A stretch of 64,000 nt of DNA from Halomonas elongata (GCF_029081005.1 NZ_JAJQTQ010000010.1:1-64000), one strand, 5' to 3'. Counted from the stretch's first letter, positions 48,443 to 57,630 are shown. Made by a program: numbers and translations. The notes: generated by a model from the letters alone, not told the origin.

Positions 48443-48583
48443 GTTACACCAGGATCACGGAACTCTTGTTGTCGCCCGTCACGAGACATAGCAGCCTCTG
48501 GCCAGCCTATATTGTGACGGATTTTGTCGTGATTGGGCAGAGAGACGAAGGATTGTTCTGAAACTGACTCGCCTAACGCCCAG

Positions 48584-48605
48584 CCCCCGCCGTCGCTGGC
48601 GGGGG
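48584..48605 (-). terminator. Hairpin after hppD
   Basis: An 8-bp perfect stem CCCCCGCC/GGCGGGGG with loop GTCGCT lies 19 bp past the hppD stop codon on the minus strand. There is no marked T tract. Confidence 0.75.
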
Positions 48606-48623
48606 TTGTCGGGAAGTCACGGG

Positions 48624-49724
48624 TCAGTCGTCCTTGAGTACGCCACGACGAATCTGATCTTCCTCGATGGATTCGAACAGGGCCTTGAAATTGCCTTCGC
48701 CGAAGCCATCGTTGCCCTTGCGCTGAATGATCTCGAAGAAGATCGGGCCGATCACGGTCTTGGTAAAGATCTGCAGCAGGACGCCCTGGTCGGGGCCGCC
48801 ATCCACCAGCAGGTTCAACTCGCGCAGTTCCTCGAGATTCTCTTCATGATTGGGCACCCTGGCGTCGACCTTCTCGTAATAGGTCTCCGGGGTGGTCATG
48901 AAGGTGATGCCCTTGGCCTTGAGCGCACGCACCGTGGCATAGATATCATCGGTGGCCATGGCCAGATGCTGAATGCCCTCGCCGTTGTATTCGCGCAGGA
49001 ACTCGGCGATCTGGGACGTATCATCGGCAGATTCGTTGATCGGAATGTGCATCTTGCCGCAGGGCGCCGTCATTGCTCGGGAATGCAGACCGGTCTTCTT
49101 GCCTTCGATATCGAAATAACGATTCTCGCGGAAATTGGCGAGACGCGTATAGAAATCCGCCCACACATCCATCTGGCCCCGATCGACATTGTGGGTCAGG
49201 TGATCCAGCACCTGCAGGCCGGCGCTGTTGTCGCTCGCACTCGTGCCCGGGATCGGCTCGAAATCGATGTCATAGATACTGCGACCATCGCCGTCCACCT
49301 TGTGGTCGACGAAGTACAGCAGGGAACCACCGATACCCTCGACGGCCGGAATCCCCATCTCGCCGGGGCCGACCTGCACGTCCACGGCCTTGGCACCGGC
49401 TTCGACGGCATGCTCGAACGCCTGCTTGGCATCGGCGACACGCCAGGCCATCGCACAGGCCGACGGTCCATGCTTGGCGGCGAATTCGGCGGCATGGCTA
49501 CCAGGTTCGGCATTCAGTACGAAATTGATGTTCTCCTGCTGGAACAGGCTCACTGCCTTGGAACGGTGGCGGCGTGTTTCGGTAAAGCCCAGGGTCAGGA
49601 ACAGCGAGCGCAGGGCCTCGAGGCCCTCGTCGGTGGGCGCGGTGTATTCGACGAATTCGAAGCCATCGGTACCGATGGGGTTGGTCTTGCTGATGGTCCG
49701 GGGCGTCTGGGCGGGAGCGTTCAT
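48624..49724 (-). CDS. hppD: 4-hydroxyphenylpyruvate dioxygenase
   Basis: A 366-aa non-haem iron enzyme that turns 4-hydroxyphenylpyruvate into homogentisate in tyrosine breakdown. There are two vicinal-oxygen-chelate domains. Motifs: NPIGTDGFEFVEYTAP, LDHLTHNVDRGQMDVWADFY with an iron His, IQHLAMATDDIYATVRALK with the second His, and the C-terminal FTKTVIGPIFFEIIQRKGNDGFGEGNFKALFES region with the Glu ligand. GGAGG precedes MNAPAQTP. The downstream homogentisate genes are not in the window. Confidence 0.96.
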   Translation of the reverse strand: MNAPAQTPRTISKTNPIGTDGFEFVEYTAPTDEGLEALRSLFLTLGFTETRRHRSKAVSLFQQENINFVLNAEPGSHAAEFAAKHGPSACAMAWRVADAKQAFEHAVEAGAKAVDVQVGPGEMGIPAVEGIGGSLLYFVDHKVDGDGRSIYDIDFEPIPGTSASDNSAGLQVLDHLTHNVDRGQMDVWADFYTRLANFRENRYFDIEGKKTGLHSRAMTAPCGKMHIPINESADDTSQIAEFLREYNGEGIQHLAMATDDIYATVRALKAKGITFMTTPETYYEKVDARVPNHEENLEELRELNLLVDGGPDQGVLLQIFTKTVIGPIFFEIIQRKGNDGFGEGNFKALFESIEEDQIRRGVLKDD

Positions 49725-50289
49725 GCATCCTCCGATGTCGGTTGTGGTTGTATCGGCTGTGGCCGTCATGCCGGGCACTCGGCCCTGAGATGCCTCCAGC
49801 CTAGTGCTCCCCCAACGGCGCCGGAATGCCGGATTCGCCGGTATCGGCCGGCACCGTTCGAGATCCTCCACCTCCTGTCGTAAAGATTATGTGACGAGCC
49901 CCTTTGCGGCCCGTTGCACCCCTTTTTCGTGTAACGAAAAGTTTACATGGCGTCACGCCAGGATGACACGAAGGCAGAGCCATCGCAGTTGAACCTGCCG
50001 AGAAGCCCCGGTGACATATCGGCGACAACGCTAACGGCGCGAGTTCCGGGCGCTCCCGGCCATGTGCTGCAGACGAATAAGTTTGCGTGCTAATATTAAT
50101 TGCCGTGGCGCTGCATCGCGGGCCACCGGCATCCAGGCGGCTTTATATAGAAGGTCAAAAGGGTTGATTACCAAGAACAATTGGGCCTGGTCTACGCTCA
50201 TTACTTATAACGGGGTCCTATCGGACCAGATGCAGCACCCCGGCCCGGTACACTCTCCCACTCGCGTCTGAAGGACCAGGAGGACTTCC
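49725..50289. other. 565-bp divergent control region between hppD and cfa
   Basis: No credible gene is seen. Besides the TyrR-type box at 49930, the region has an AT-rich stretch CTAATATTAATT near 50090. Near cfa there is a possible sigma-70 promoter (TTGGGC at 50181, TATAAC at 50206, spacing 19) followed by a small hairpin GGTCC-TATC-GGACC at 50214-50227 in the cfa leader. Confidence 0.45.
49930..49947. promoter_or_regulatory. TyrR/PhhR-type box upstream of hppD
   Basis: TGTAACGAAAAGTTTACA matches the TyrR box TGTAAA-N6-TTTACA with one difference and keeps the invariant G-N14-C. It lies 205 bp upstream of the hppD start. The TyrR/PhhR regulator gene itself is about 3.4 kb away. It overlaps an inverted repeat TTTTCGT-GTA-ACGAAAA (49924-49940). 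Confidence 0.7.
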
Positions 50290-51441
50290 ATGACCAGCGA
50301 ACCGCACCTTGGACCCGTTGCCCTGCCCGACTCGCGGGCTCGCCATACCGTCGAGAAACTGCTGGACGGCTCGGGCGTTTCCCTGAACGGACACGCGCCT
50401 CAGGATATCCAGGTCTATCATCCCGATCTCTTCTCGCGCGTCCTGCGTCAGGGCACCCTGGGGCTGGGAGAGGCCTACATGGACGGCTGGTGGGAAGCCG
50501 ATCGCATCGACGAGATGGCGCATCTGATGCTGCGTCACGGGCTGGGCGAACACGCCAAGACACGTTCGGAACGCTTGAAGTATCGCCTGCAGTCGGGGGC
50601 CATCAACCTGCAGAGTCGCGCCAGGGCGTATATCGTCGGCGAGGCACACTATGACCTCGGCAACGACCTTTTTCAGCGCATGCTGGACGACACCATGTGC
50701 TACTCCTGCGGCTACTGGAAGCACGCAAGCAATCTGCACGAGGCCCAGGTGGCCAAGCTCGATCTCGCCTGCCGCAAGCTGGATCTGAAGCCCGGCATGC
50801 GGGTTCTGGACATCGGATGCGGCTGGGGCAGCTTCGCCGAACACGCCGCACGCCATTATGGTGTCGAGGTCACCGGCATCACCATCTCACGCGAGCAGGC
50901 CGAACTGGCCCGAGAGCGCTGCAAGGGGCTGCCGGTCGAGATCCTTCTCGAGGACTATCGCGACCTGGAAGGGACCTTCGACCGCATTGTCTCGATCGGC
51001 ATGTTCGAACACGTCGGCCACCGCAACTACGCCACCTACTTCGATACGGTGCAACGCCTGCTGGCGAAGGACGGCCTCTTCGTCCTCCACACCATCGGCT
51101 CCAACAAGTCGGATATCGGTGCCGACCCCTGGATTCATCGCTATATCTTTCCCAACGGCGTCCTGCCGTCGATCAAGCACATCGCCAATGCCAGTGAAGG
51201 CAAGCTGTTGATGGAAGACTGGCAGAACTTCGGCGCCGACTACGACCATACCCTGATGGCCTGGCTGGCCAACGTCGATGCTCACTGGCACGAGATCGCC
51301 GACCGTTACAACGAACGCACCCGCCGGATGTTCCGCTATTACCTATCGGTCTGTGCCGGCGCTTTCCGGGCCCGGGACCTGCAACTCTGGCAGGTCGTCT
51401 ACTCACACCGGCGGGATGGTCGCTACGATGCCCCTCGCTGA
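50290..51441 (+). CDS. cfa: Cyclopropane-fatty-acyl-phospholipid synthase
   Basis: A 383-aa SAM-dependent enzyme adding a methylene bridge to unsaturated membrane phospholipids. The N-terminal part has GLGEAYMDGWWEADRIDEM. The SAM site is VLDIGCGWGSFAEHAARHYG near residue 173. Catalytic-pocket blocks include HYDLGNDLFQRMLDDTMCYSCGYW in two motifs, SIGMFEHVGHRNYATYF and IHRYIFPNGVLPSI. AGGAGG precedes the ATG. The length matches E. coli Cfa (382 aa). Confidence 0.97.
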   Translation: MTSEPHLGPVALPDSRARHTVEKLLDGSGVSLNGHAPQDIQVYHPDLFSRVLRQGTLGLGEAYMDGWWEADRIDEMAHLMLRHGLGEHAKTRSERLKYRLQSGAINLQSRARAYIVGEAHYDLGNDLFQRMLDDTMCYSCGYWKHASNLHEAQVAKLDLACRKLDLKPGMRVLDIGCGWGSFAEHAARHYGVEVTGITISREQAELARERCKGLPVEILLEDYRDLEGTFDRIVSIGMFEHVGHRNYATYFDTVQRLLAKDGLFVLHTIGSNKSDIGADPWIHRYIFPNGVLPSIKHIANASEGKLLMEDWQNFGADYDHTLMAWLANVDAHWHEIADRYNERTRRMFRYYLSVCAGAFRARDLQLWQVVYSHRRDGRYDAPR

Positions 51442-51460
51442 CACCTTCCCCCTCCGCTTG

Positions 51461-51505
51461 ATGGCCTGGCTGGCGAACGTCGATGCCTACTGGCGCGGGA
51501 TCGCC
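51461..51505 (+). pseudogene. Short relic duplication of cfa
   Basis: This 45-bp stretch matches 51256-51300 inside cfa at 40 of 45 positions. It encodes MAWLANVDAYWRGIA, against MAWLANVDAHWHEIA in cfa, and the same frame reaches a stop at 51518-51520. Flanking sequence does not match. It looks like the remains of a tandem partial duplication 20 bp after the cfa stop codon. Confidence 0.75.
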
Positions 51506-51578
51506 GGTCACTGTCCATGAACGAGCCTGCCGGAATCCGGTCCTTTCCCCCCGACACCATTGCTCATTTATGCACAAT

Positions 51579-51598
51579 TTGTAGTTGTTATCCTACAA
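51579..51598. promoter_or_regulatory. Inverted repeat upstream of the diguanylate cyclase gene
   Basis: TTGTAG-N8-CTACAA (51579-51598) overlaps a second symmetric pair AGTTGT-TATCCT-ACAACT (51583-51600). It lies about 160 bp before the diguanylate cyclase start. The regulator is unknown; the TTGTAG/CTACAA words resemble GntR-type sites only loosely. Confidence 0.35.
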
Positions 51599-51761
51599 CT
51601 GTTGCGGGATGCTCGATGCGATCCCCCAGCGTATTATGGCGAGCCGAGGTTGGCGCTCGACACCATTTCCTGTTCTCGGGAAAAGGTGTGACGTCACGTC
51701 GAACAACAGAAGAATGACGACACCTTTACCTGTACGCAGCAGGAACCACAAGGATTACCGC

Positions 51762-52676
51762 ATGTCACCCACCGATGTCATGCCCGATACACGATGCCCC
51801 GACTCGCACACCCTGATGTTACTGGCTGAACGGCTCCCCGGACTGCTTTTCCAGCTACATCGCAGCGAAGATGGCCACCTCCACTTTCCCTACCTCGTCG
51901 GCAGTGGCACGCGCCTTCTCGATGTAGCGCCGGAACAGCTTGCCGAGGATGCCACCCCCGCTCTCCAGCGACTCGACGAGACCGACTACCCTCGCATGAT
52001 GGCGTCGATCGAGCGTTCCGTACGCTGGCAAACGCCGATCATGGGCAAGTTCCGGCTGACCACGCAGGATGGTCAGAGTCGCTGGATCGCCGTCCGCGCA
52101 CAACCCGAACAGGTCGAGTCCGGCGTACTCTGGCATGGCATGATGCTGGATATCAGCGAACAGGTCGCCGAGGAAGATCGCCTGCGACAGCTCTCGGATA
52201 CCGATCCCCTCACCGGCCTGGCCAACCGGCGCAAGCTTCTGAAGCGCCTGGACGAGGAGATATCATTGAGCAATCGGCATGCCATCCCGCTTTCCTTGAT
52301 GATGCTCGACCTGGATCACTTCAAGCACATCAACGACACCTGGGGCCACCTGCAAGGCGACGATGTGCTGGCGAGCCTGGCTCGACATGCCCGGGACCTG
52401 CTTCGCGAAGAAGATCTCATGGCACGCCTGGGCGGTGAAGAGTTCGCCCTCGTGCTGCCCCTGACGCCACGCGGCAACGCCGAGCGGCTCGCCGAGCGAC
52501 TGCGTCGTCACATCGCCGATCATGACTTCGGCATCGGCCCCGGCAACGTGACCGCCAGCATCGGTATCGCCGAGCACCGGGTCGGAGACGCCCGCGACGT
52601 CCTGCTCGAGCGTGCCGACGAAAACCTCTATGCCGCCAAGCGTGGAGGCCGGAACCAGGTCATTTCCAGCCGCTGA
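51762..52676 (+). CDS. PAS-GGDEF diguanylate cyclase
   Basis: A 304-aa protein. The N-terminal PAS-like domain (residues about 15-135) ends with LWHGMMLDISEQVAEEDRLRQL. The GGDEF domain starts at DTDPLTGLANRRKLLKRL and has the active-site loop ARLGGEEFALVLP and LDLDHFKHINDTWGH, so cyclic-di-GMP synthesis is expected. No RxxD inhibitory site is obvious before the GGEEF. No membrane helix is seen, so it is probably cytosolic. AAGGA precedes the chosen ATG; an upstream ATG at 51714 is possible. Confidence 0.9.
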   Translation: MSPTDVMPDTRCPDSHTLMLLAERLPGLLFQLHRSEDGHLHFPYLVGSGTRLLDVAPEQLAEDATPALQRLDETDYPRMMASIERSVRWQTPIMGKFRLTTQDGQSRWIAVRAQPEQVESGVLWHGMMLDISEQVAEEDRLRQLSDTDPLTGLANRRKLLKRLDEEISLSNRHAIPLSLMMLDLDHFKHINDTWGHLQGDDVLASLARHARDLLREEDLMARLGGEEFALVLPLTPRGNAERLAERLRRHIADHDFGIGPGNVTASIGIAEHRVGDARDVLLERADENLYAAKRGGRNQVISSR

Positions 52677-52714
52677 TGCCCTTTTCCTGTGTCGCCGCCA
52701 TCACGCACGCCGGC

Positions 52715-53320
52715 TCATCGCCGACACGCCCACTGCGTCGCCAGATGAACGGGCAGATACAACAGCAATGGCCAGACCAGCATCAAACCGATCAGATAGA
52801 CGATGGGGTCGAGCAGGCTCTGCGGTGCCCCGAAGGGACCGTGCACCCAGTTGACGTTGCGCCAGGGCTCGGTCAGCAGGAAGGCGGCCGGTACCGCCAG
52901 CCAGGTCAATGCGGCCTGCCAGACGAACGCTCGGGGCGCATAGCCCAGACGCACGACCCCCGCTCCGGCGACCAAGGGCAGGATCAAGTGGTAGAGCGAC
53001 AGCAATCGCACGCCCAGTGGCGTGTCGGCGTCGAACATGTACTCGGTACCACCGATGGGATGCCATCCGGAAACCCAGGCGATACCCGCGTCCAGCGCCC
53101 AGAGACTCCCCACCAGGGCGGTGGCCAGCCATTGCATGGAGACAATCAGCCGACTCTCGGCCCACAGGCCCACCAGCAACAGGAAGTTGGCCAGATTGCA
53201 TAACCAGAGATAGTTCTGGACGCCGACCTTGACGGCTACCGCCGGCGCCCAGAACAGGATCCACAGCGTGAAGGCCACCTTCAGCCACAGGGGCAGACGC
53301 CCCCGGTGAATGACATTCAT
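52715..53320 (-). CDS. Hypothetical membrane protein
   Basis: A 201-aa protein of unknown function with about five to six membrane segments, for example LKVAFTLWILFWAPAVAVKV, LCNLANFLLLVGLW, LLSLYHLILPLVAGAGV and DPIVYLIGLMLVWPLLLYLP. Conserved-looking polar spots inside helices (NYLWLCNLANF, SLYHLILP) and the loop LTEPWRNVNWVHGPFG hint at a family of small uncharacterised membrane proteins. It overlaps the tyrR stop codon by 4 bp, so it is translationally coupled to the regulator gene. Confidence 0.75.
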   Translation of the reverse strand: MNVIHRGRLPLWLKVAFTLWILFWAPAVAVKVGVQNYLWLCNLANFLLLVGLWAESRLIVSMQWLATALVGSLWALDAGIAWVSGWHPIGGTEYMFDADTPLGVRLLSLYHLILPLVAGAGVVRLGYAPRAFVWQAALTWLAVPAAFLLTEPWRNVNWVHGPFGAPQSLLDPIVYLIGLMLVWPLLLYLPVHLATQWACRR

Positions 53321-54882
53321 GTCCCCTCTCCCCCACCGAGGCCATGGCGCTTGAGCTTGTTGGCAATGGTGGTGTGCGAGACACCCAGGCGTTTCGCCAG
53401 TTGACGACTCGACGGGTTCTGAGGATAGAGGGTGGTCAGCACCCGACGCTCGACCTCACCGAGGATATCGGCCAGCGAGCCGTCCAGATCGATACCGGCC
53501 AGGCCCGGCGCCTGTCCGACGTCGGGCAGACGCAACTGACCGGGCTCGATGGTTCCCCCCTCGCACAGCGAGACGGCCTGGAAGAGCACATTCTCCAGTT
53601 GGCGCACGTTGCCTGGCCAGTGATAGGCAGTCAACCGCGCCACGGCAGCCGGCGACAGGCTCGGCAGCGGGCAACCGATCTGTCGCGCGGCGCGATCGAC
53701 GAAGTGTCCGGCCAGTGCCTCAATGCCATCCAGGCAGTCGCGCAAGGGCGGCACCGTCAGGGTGAGCACATTGAGGCGATGATACAGGTCCTGACGGAAT
53801 CGCCCTGCACTGCAGAGGCTCGGGAGATCCTGTTGAGTGGCGCAGATCACTCGCACGTCCAGATAGGTCTCTTCATCGCTGCCGACCCGCCGGAAGCCAC
53901 CATCCTGAAGGAAGCGTAGCAGCTTGACCTGCATGCGCGGGCTGGTCTCGCCCACCTCATCGAGGAAGATGGTGCCGCCGGCCGTCAGTTCCAGCAGGCC
54001 GAGCTTGCCCTCCGGACGTGCGCCCTCGAAGGCGCCCGGGGCATAGCCGAACAGCTCGGTCTCGGCCATGGATTCCGGCAGCCCGGCACAGTTCAGCGCC
54101 ATGAAGGGAGACTGCCCCCGTGCGCTGGCCAGGTGACAGGCTCGAGCCAGCAGTTCCTTGCCGGTACCGGTCTCGCCCTGAATCAACAGGGGCGCGTCCA
54201 GCGGCGCCATGCGTCGAGCCTCGCGGATCAAGGCCTCGAGTCGGGGGCTCGATTGAAACAACGACTCGAACCCCCGCGACTCCTGACGCTGTACCTGATA
54301 GATGCGCTCGCCGATACGATCGGCACGATGCAGCGTGACCACGGCACCGGCCAGCGAGGCCACATCCTCGAGGTTCTCGCGATGCAGCGGCGCGATGTCG
54401 GCGAGGTAGGTGGCGTCATGCAGGCGAATGCGAAGCCCGTTGACCCGGGCATTGTTGCGCCGAATCAGTGCCGGCAGGTCCAGGTCGGGCAGATAACGGT
54501 CCAGCGACAGTCCCGGCACCTCGTCGACGCGCACCCCCAGCAGTTGGCCGGCGGCGCGATTGGCCGCCACCAGATGCCCCTCCATGTCGATGGACATCAC
54601 CGGGTCGGAGAGCGACGACAGGAGTGCATCGAGCTCGAGATGGCGGCGCTCGCTGGGCATCAGACTGACGCGGCGCACACCGAACACTCCCGGCACCTGC
54701 TCCAGTTCGGGCCTCAGCGTGGTGAGCTGGGCATTGAGCAGGTTGGGCACATGCAGGTAGATGGCATTGCCATGTTCTCCACCGACCTCGCCATGGGCCA
54801 CATTGAGCCCGTAGTCGGCAAAGTGGGCAACGATATCGCGCAGAATACCGATCCGATTCTGGCAATGAAATCTCAAGCGCAT
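53317..54882 (-). CDS. phhR: TyrR/PhhR aromatic amino acid regulator
   Basis: A 521-aa regulator. ACT domain at residues 1-70 (MRLRFHCQNRIGILRDIVAH), PAS domain about 78-180 (DPVMSIDMEGHLVAANRAAG), then an AAA+ domain with Walker A GETGTGKE, a GAFEGA in place of the sigma-54-contacting GAFTGA, and Walker B-like GTIFLDEVGE. The C-terminal helix-turn-helix is SRQLAKRLGVSHTTIANKLK. E. coli TyrR lacks the GAFTGA loop, whereas Pseudomonas PhhR keeps it. It is divergent from phhABC. The weak ribosome site leaves the start slightly uncertain. Confidence 0.95.
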   Translation of the reverse strand: MRLRFHCQNRIGILRDIVAHFADYGLNVAHGEVGGEHGNAIYLHVPNLLNAQLTTLRPELEQVPGVFGVRRVSLMPSERRHLELDALLSSLSDPVMSIDMEGHLVAANRAAGQLLGVRVDEVPGLSLDRYLPDLDLPALIRRNNARVNGLRIRLHDATYLADIAPLHRENLEDVASLAGAVVTLHRADRIGERIYQVQRQESRGFESLFQSSPRLEALIREARRMAPLDAPLLIQGETGTGKELLARACHLASARGQSPFMALNCAGLPESMAETELFGYAPGAFEGARPEGKLGLLELTAGGTIFLDEVGETSPRMQVKLLRFLQDGGFRRVGSDEETYLDVRVICATQQDLPSLCSAGRFRQDLYHRLNVLTLTVPPLRDCLDGIEALAGHFVDRAARQIGCPLPSLSPAAVARLTAYHWPGNVRQLENVLFQAVSLCEGGTIEPGQLRLPDVGQAPGLAGIDLDGSLADILGEVERRVLTTLYPQNPSSRQLAKRLGVSHTTIANKLKRHGLGGGEGT

Positions 54883-55028
54883 GGGGGTCTCTTCGATCGG
54901 AAAGCGAGCGACGCGACATTCGGCGTCAGGGCGATGTGACTGGAGTGTCAAGATAACGTGACAGGTCGCCCATCACAACGTGCGACATCTCACGCCGCCC
55001 CGTCAGGAACGTCCATCAAACCGATGAC

Positions 55029-55046
55029 CGTAACGTTTTTCTTACA
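55029..55046. promoter_or_regulatory. TyrR/PhhR-type box upstream of phhA
   Basis: CGTAACGTTTTTCTTACA matches TGTAAA-N6-TTTACA at the core GTAA-N10-TTAC and keeps G-N14-C. It lies 126 bp before phhA and 147 bp before phhR. A second 18-bp element, TGTCA-AGATAACG-TGACA at 54946-54963, has perfect 5-bp arms and may be a diverged site for autoregulation of phhR. Confidence 0.65.
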
Positions 55047-55172
55047 CTTCTTGCCCCGCCGACACGCCCATCGGCCACGCACGGTACTGCCATCCCGGCG
55101 TCGCGGTGCCTAGACTCGAGGACACTCCATTCCCTGGGGCCACAACAACCTCAATCCGCCGCGGGAGACCCC

Positions 55173-56003
55173 ATGAAGGCACACGACGACCAGATCACCA
55201 GCAAGACCGGGTACCGGGTCCACATGCCGGACGACAACGGACACATCGCCTGGTCGACACGCGAGAACGCCACCTGGCAGACCCTTATGGAACGACAGCT
55301 CGCGCTGGTCGAAGGGCGCGTCTGCCAGGAATACCTGGATGGCCTCGAACGCCTGGCGCTACCGGTCGACCATGTCCCTCAGCTCGCCGACATCGACCGT
55401 GTCCTCAAGCCCGCCACCGGCTGGGAAACCGCCCAGGTTCCGGCACTGATCCCCTTCGACACCTTCTTCGAGCTGCTCGCCGCCCGGCGCTTCCCGGTGG
55501 CCACCTTCATCCGCGCCCCGGAGGAGATGGACTACCTCAAGGAACCGGACATCTTTCACGAAATCTTCGGCCACTGTCCGATGCTCACCAACCCGGCCTT
55601 CGCCGAATTCACCGCCACCTACGGCCGTCTGGGGCTGGAGGCGACCCCCAAGGAGCGCATCTACCTGGCACGGCTTTACTGGTTGACCGTCGAATTCGGC
55701 CTGGTCGATACCGCCGAGGGGCGGCGCATCTATGGCGGCGGCATTATCTCCTCGCCCAAGGAGACACTGCACGCCCTGTCCGACACCCCGGTCCATGCGC
55801 CCTTCGATCCCATGGATGCCCTGCGCACTCCCTATCGCATCGACATCCTGCAGCCGCTCTACTACGTGCTGGACGGCCTGGAAACGCTGCATGACCTGTC
55901 GGAACGCGACATCATGGGCATGGTCCACGATGCCATGGAGCTCGGCCTGTTCGAACCGCGATTTCCCCCCAAGCCCAGGCCGGCCGACGTCGCCAGCACT
56001 TGA
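55173..56003 (+). CDS. phhA: Phenylalanine 4-monooxygenase
   Basis: A 276-aa single-domain phenylalanine hydroxylase producing tyrosine with tetrahydropterin and O2. The iron ligands are H129 and H134 in FHEIFGHCP and E174 in LTVEFGL. Other blocks: ATFIRAPEEMDYLKEPD and IYGGGIISSPKE. There is no ACT regulatory domain, as usual in bacteria. GGGAG precedes the ATG. It leads the phhA-phhB-aminotransferase operon. Confidence 0.97.
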   Translation: MKAHDDQITSKTGYRVHMPDDNGHIAWSTRENATWQTLMERQLALVEGRVCQEYLDGLERLALPVDHVPQLADIDRVLKPATGWETAQVPALIPFDTFFELLAARRFPVATFIRAPEEMDYLKEPDIFHEIFGHCPMLTNPAFAEFTATYGRLGLEATPKERIYLARLYWLTVEFGLVDTAEGRRIYGGGIISSPKETLHALSDTPVHAPFDPMDALRTPYRIDILQPLYYVLDGLETLHDLSERDIMGMVHDAMELGLFEPRFPPKPRPADVAST

Positions 56004-56078
56004 ACGAGCCGCGGGCCCTTGAGTCCGCGGCCCGGCATCCCCAAACAATCCAGGACACCCCGACAACAAGGAGCCATC

Positions 56079-56417
56079 ATGAGCGAGCTTTCCGAACAGC
56101 AGTGCGAGGCCTGCAGCTGGGACGCCCCCCACGTCACCGAGAGCGAGATCGAGCAGTATCGCCGCACCATCCCCGAGTGGCAGATCGTCGAGCGCGATGG
56201 CATCATGCAACTGGAGCGGATCTTCACGTTCCGCAACTTCCGGCAGGCCCTGGCGTTCACCAACGAGGTCGGCGACATTGCCGAGCAGGCGGGGCATCAC
56301 CCGGCGCTGCTGACCGAATGGGGCAAGGTCACCGTGACCTGGTGGTCCCATGAGATGAAGGGCCTGCACAAGAACGATTTCATCCTAGCCGCCAGAACCG
56401 ACGAGGTAGCGAAGTAA
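56079..56417 (+). CDS. phhB: 4a-hydroxytetrahydrobiopterin dehydratase
   Basis: A 112-aa pterin carbinolamine dehydratase that regenerates the PhhA cofactor. Family blocks: [21 protein letters not shown] in overlap and [32 protein letters not shown] with the paired His of the active site. AAGGAG precedes MSELSEQQ. The stop TAA is immediately followed by the ATG of the next gene. Confidence 0.96.
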   Translation: MSELSEQQCEACSWDAPHVTESEIEQYRRTIPEWQIVERDGIMQLERIFTFRNFRQALAFTNEVGDIAEQAGHHPALLTEWGKVTVTWWSHEMKGLHKNDFILAARTDEVAK

Positions 56418-57605
56418 ATGTTCGAGCAAATTGAGCGGGTCCCCGGGGATGCCATCCTCGGGCTCATCGAGGCCTTCAAGAAGGACACCAATCCCCAGAA
56501 GGTCGATCTCGGCGTCGGCGTCTATCGCGACGCCCAGGGCAATACCCCGGTAATGCGCGCGGTCAAGGACGCCGAAGCCCTGCTGCTCAAGAACGAGTCC
56601 ACCAAGACCTACATCGGTTCTCATGGCGACCCGGCCTACGGTGAGGTCATCCTGCCGATGGTGCTTGGTGAAGACTCGCCGGTGCTCGAGGCCGGTCGCG
56701 CCAGCGCCACCCAATCGCCCGGCGGTACCGGCGCCCTGCGTCTGGCGGCCGACTTCATCGCCACCCAGTTGCCGGGCAAGGACGTCTGGGTCAGCGACCC
56801 GACCTGGCCGAACCACCTGGGCATCTTCCCGGCGGCCGGCATCACGCTGAAGAAATACCCCTACGTCGACGCCGAGAACCGTCTCGACTTCGACGGTATG
56901 CTCGCGGCCCTGAAGCAGATCCCCGAAGGGGACGTGGTGCTGCTGCACGCCTGCTGCCACAACCCGACCGGCTTCGACCTGTCGCGCGAACAGTGGCGAC
57001 AGGTGCTGGAGGTGCTCAAGGAGCGCCGCCTGCTGCCGCTGGTCGATTTCGCCTATCAAGGCTTCGGCGAGGGGCTGGACGAGGACGCTTTCGGGCCGCG
57101 CCTGCTGGCCGAGAACCTCGACGAGGTCATCATCACCAGCTCCTGCTCCAAGAACTTCGGCATCTACTGCGAGCGCACCGGCTGCTTGATCATGATCGCC
57201 AAGGACGCCGAGCAGAAGGAGAACGTGCGCTCCCAGGTGGCCATCGTCGCCCGCGAGAACTACTCCAACCCGCCGGCCCATGGCGGCGCCATCGTCTCCG
57301 AGATCCTGCACTCGGACGAACTGACCGGCGTGTGGCGCGAGGAGCTCACCGAGATGCGCGACCGCATCAATACCCTGCGTCGTGAGTTCGTCGAGGCCCT
57401 GAAGCCCTATGGCCTGGATCAGAAGTATGCCCACGTGGCCGAGCAGCGCGGCATGTTCTCCTATACCGGCCTGACGCCGGACCAGGTGGACCGCCTGCGT
57501 GACGAATTCAGCATCTACATGGTGCGCTCGGGCCGTGCCAACGTGGCCGGTTTCTCTCAGGAGAACCTGCCCTACCTGGCCAAGGCGATCGCCGCGGTCA
57601 ACTGA
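56418..57605 (+). CDS. phhC: Aromatic amino acid aminotransferase
   Basis: A 395-aa class I PLP aminotransferase close to TyrB/AspC. Blocks: VDLGVGVYRDAQGNTPVMRAV, QSPGGTGALRLAADFI, SDPTWPNHLGIFPAAG, HACCHNPTGFDLS and the PLP-binding Lys in SSCSKNFGIYCERTG. Its place directly after phhAB (zero-base gap) points to transamination of tyrosine to 4-hydroxyphenylpyruvate, the HppD substrate. The symbol follows the Pseudomonas phhC precedent. Confidence 0.94.
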   Translation: MFEQIERVPGDAILGLIEAFKKDTNPQKVDLGVGVYRDAQGNTPVMRAVKDAEALLLKNESTKTYIGSHGDPAYGEVILPMVLGEDSPVLEAGRASATQSPGGTGALRLAADFIATQLPGKDVWVSDPTWPNHLGIFPAAGITLKKYPYVDAENRLDFDGMLAALKQIPEGDVVLLHACCHNPTGFDLSREQWRQVLEVLKERRLLPLVDFAYQGFGEGLDEDAFGPRLLAENLDEVIITSSCSKNFGIYCERTGCLIMIAKDAEQKENVRSQVAIVARENYSNPPAHGGAIVSEILHSDELTGVWREELTEMRDRINTLRREFVEALKPYGLDQKYAHVAEQRGMFSYTGLTPDQVDRLRDEFSIYMVRSGRANVAGFSQENLPYLAKAIAAVN

Positions 57606-57630
57606 TCGACCGACACCGTTCGGAACCAGA

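Noticed and set aside
54950-55172. A sigma-54 promoter before phhA, expected from Pseudomonas PhhR biology
   Set aside because: No sequence with GG-N10-GC and reasonable flanks was found; the nearest candidates have wrong spacing.
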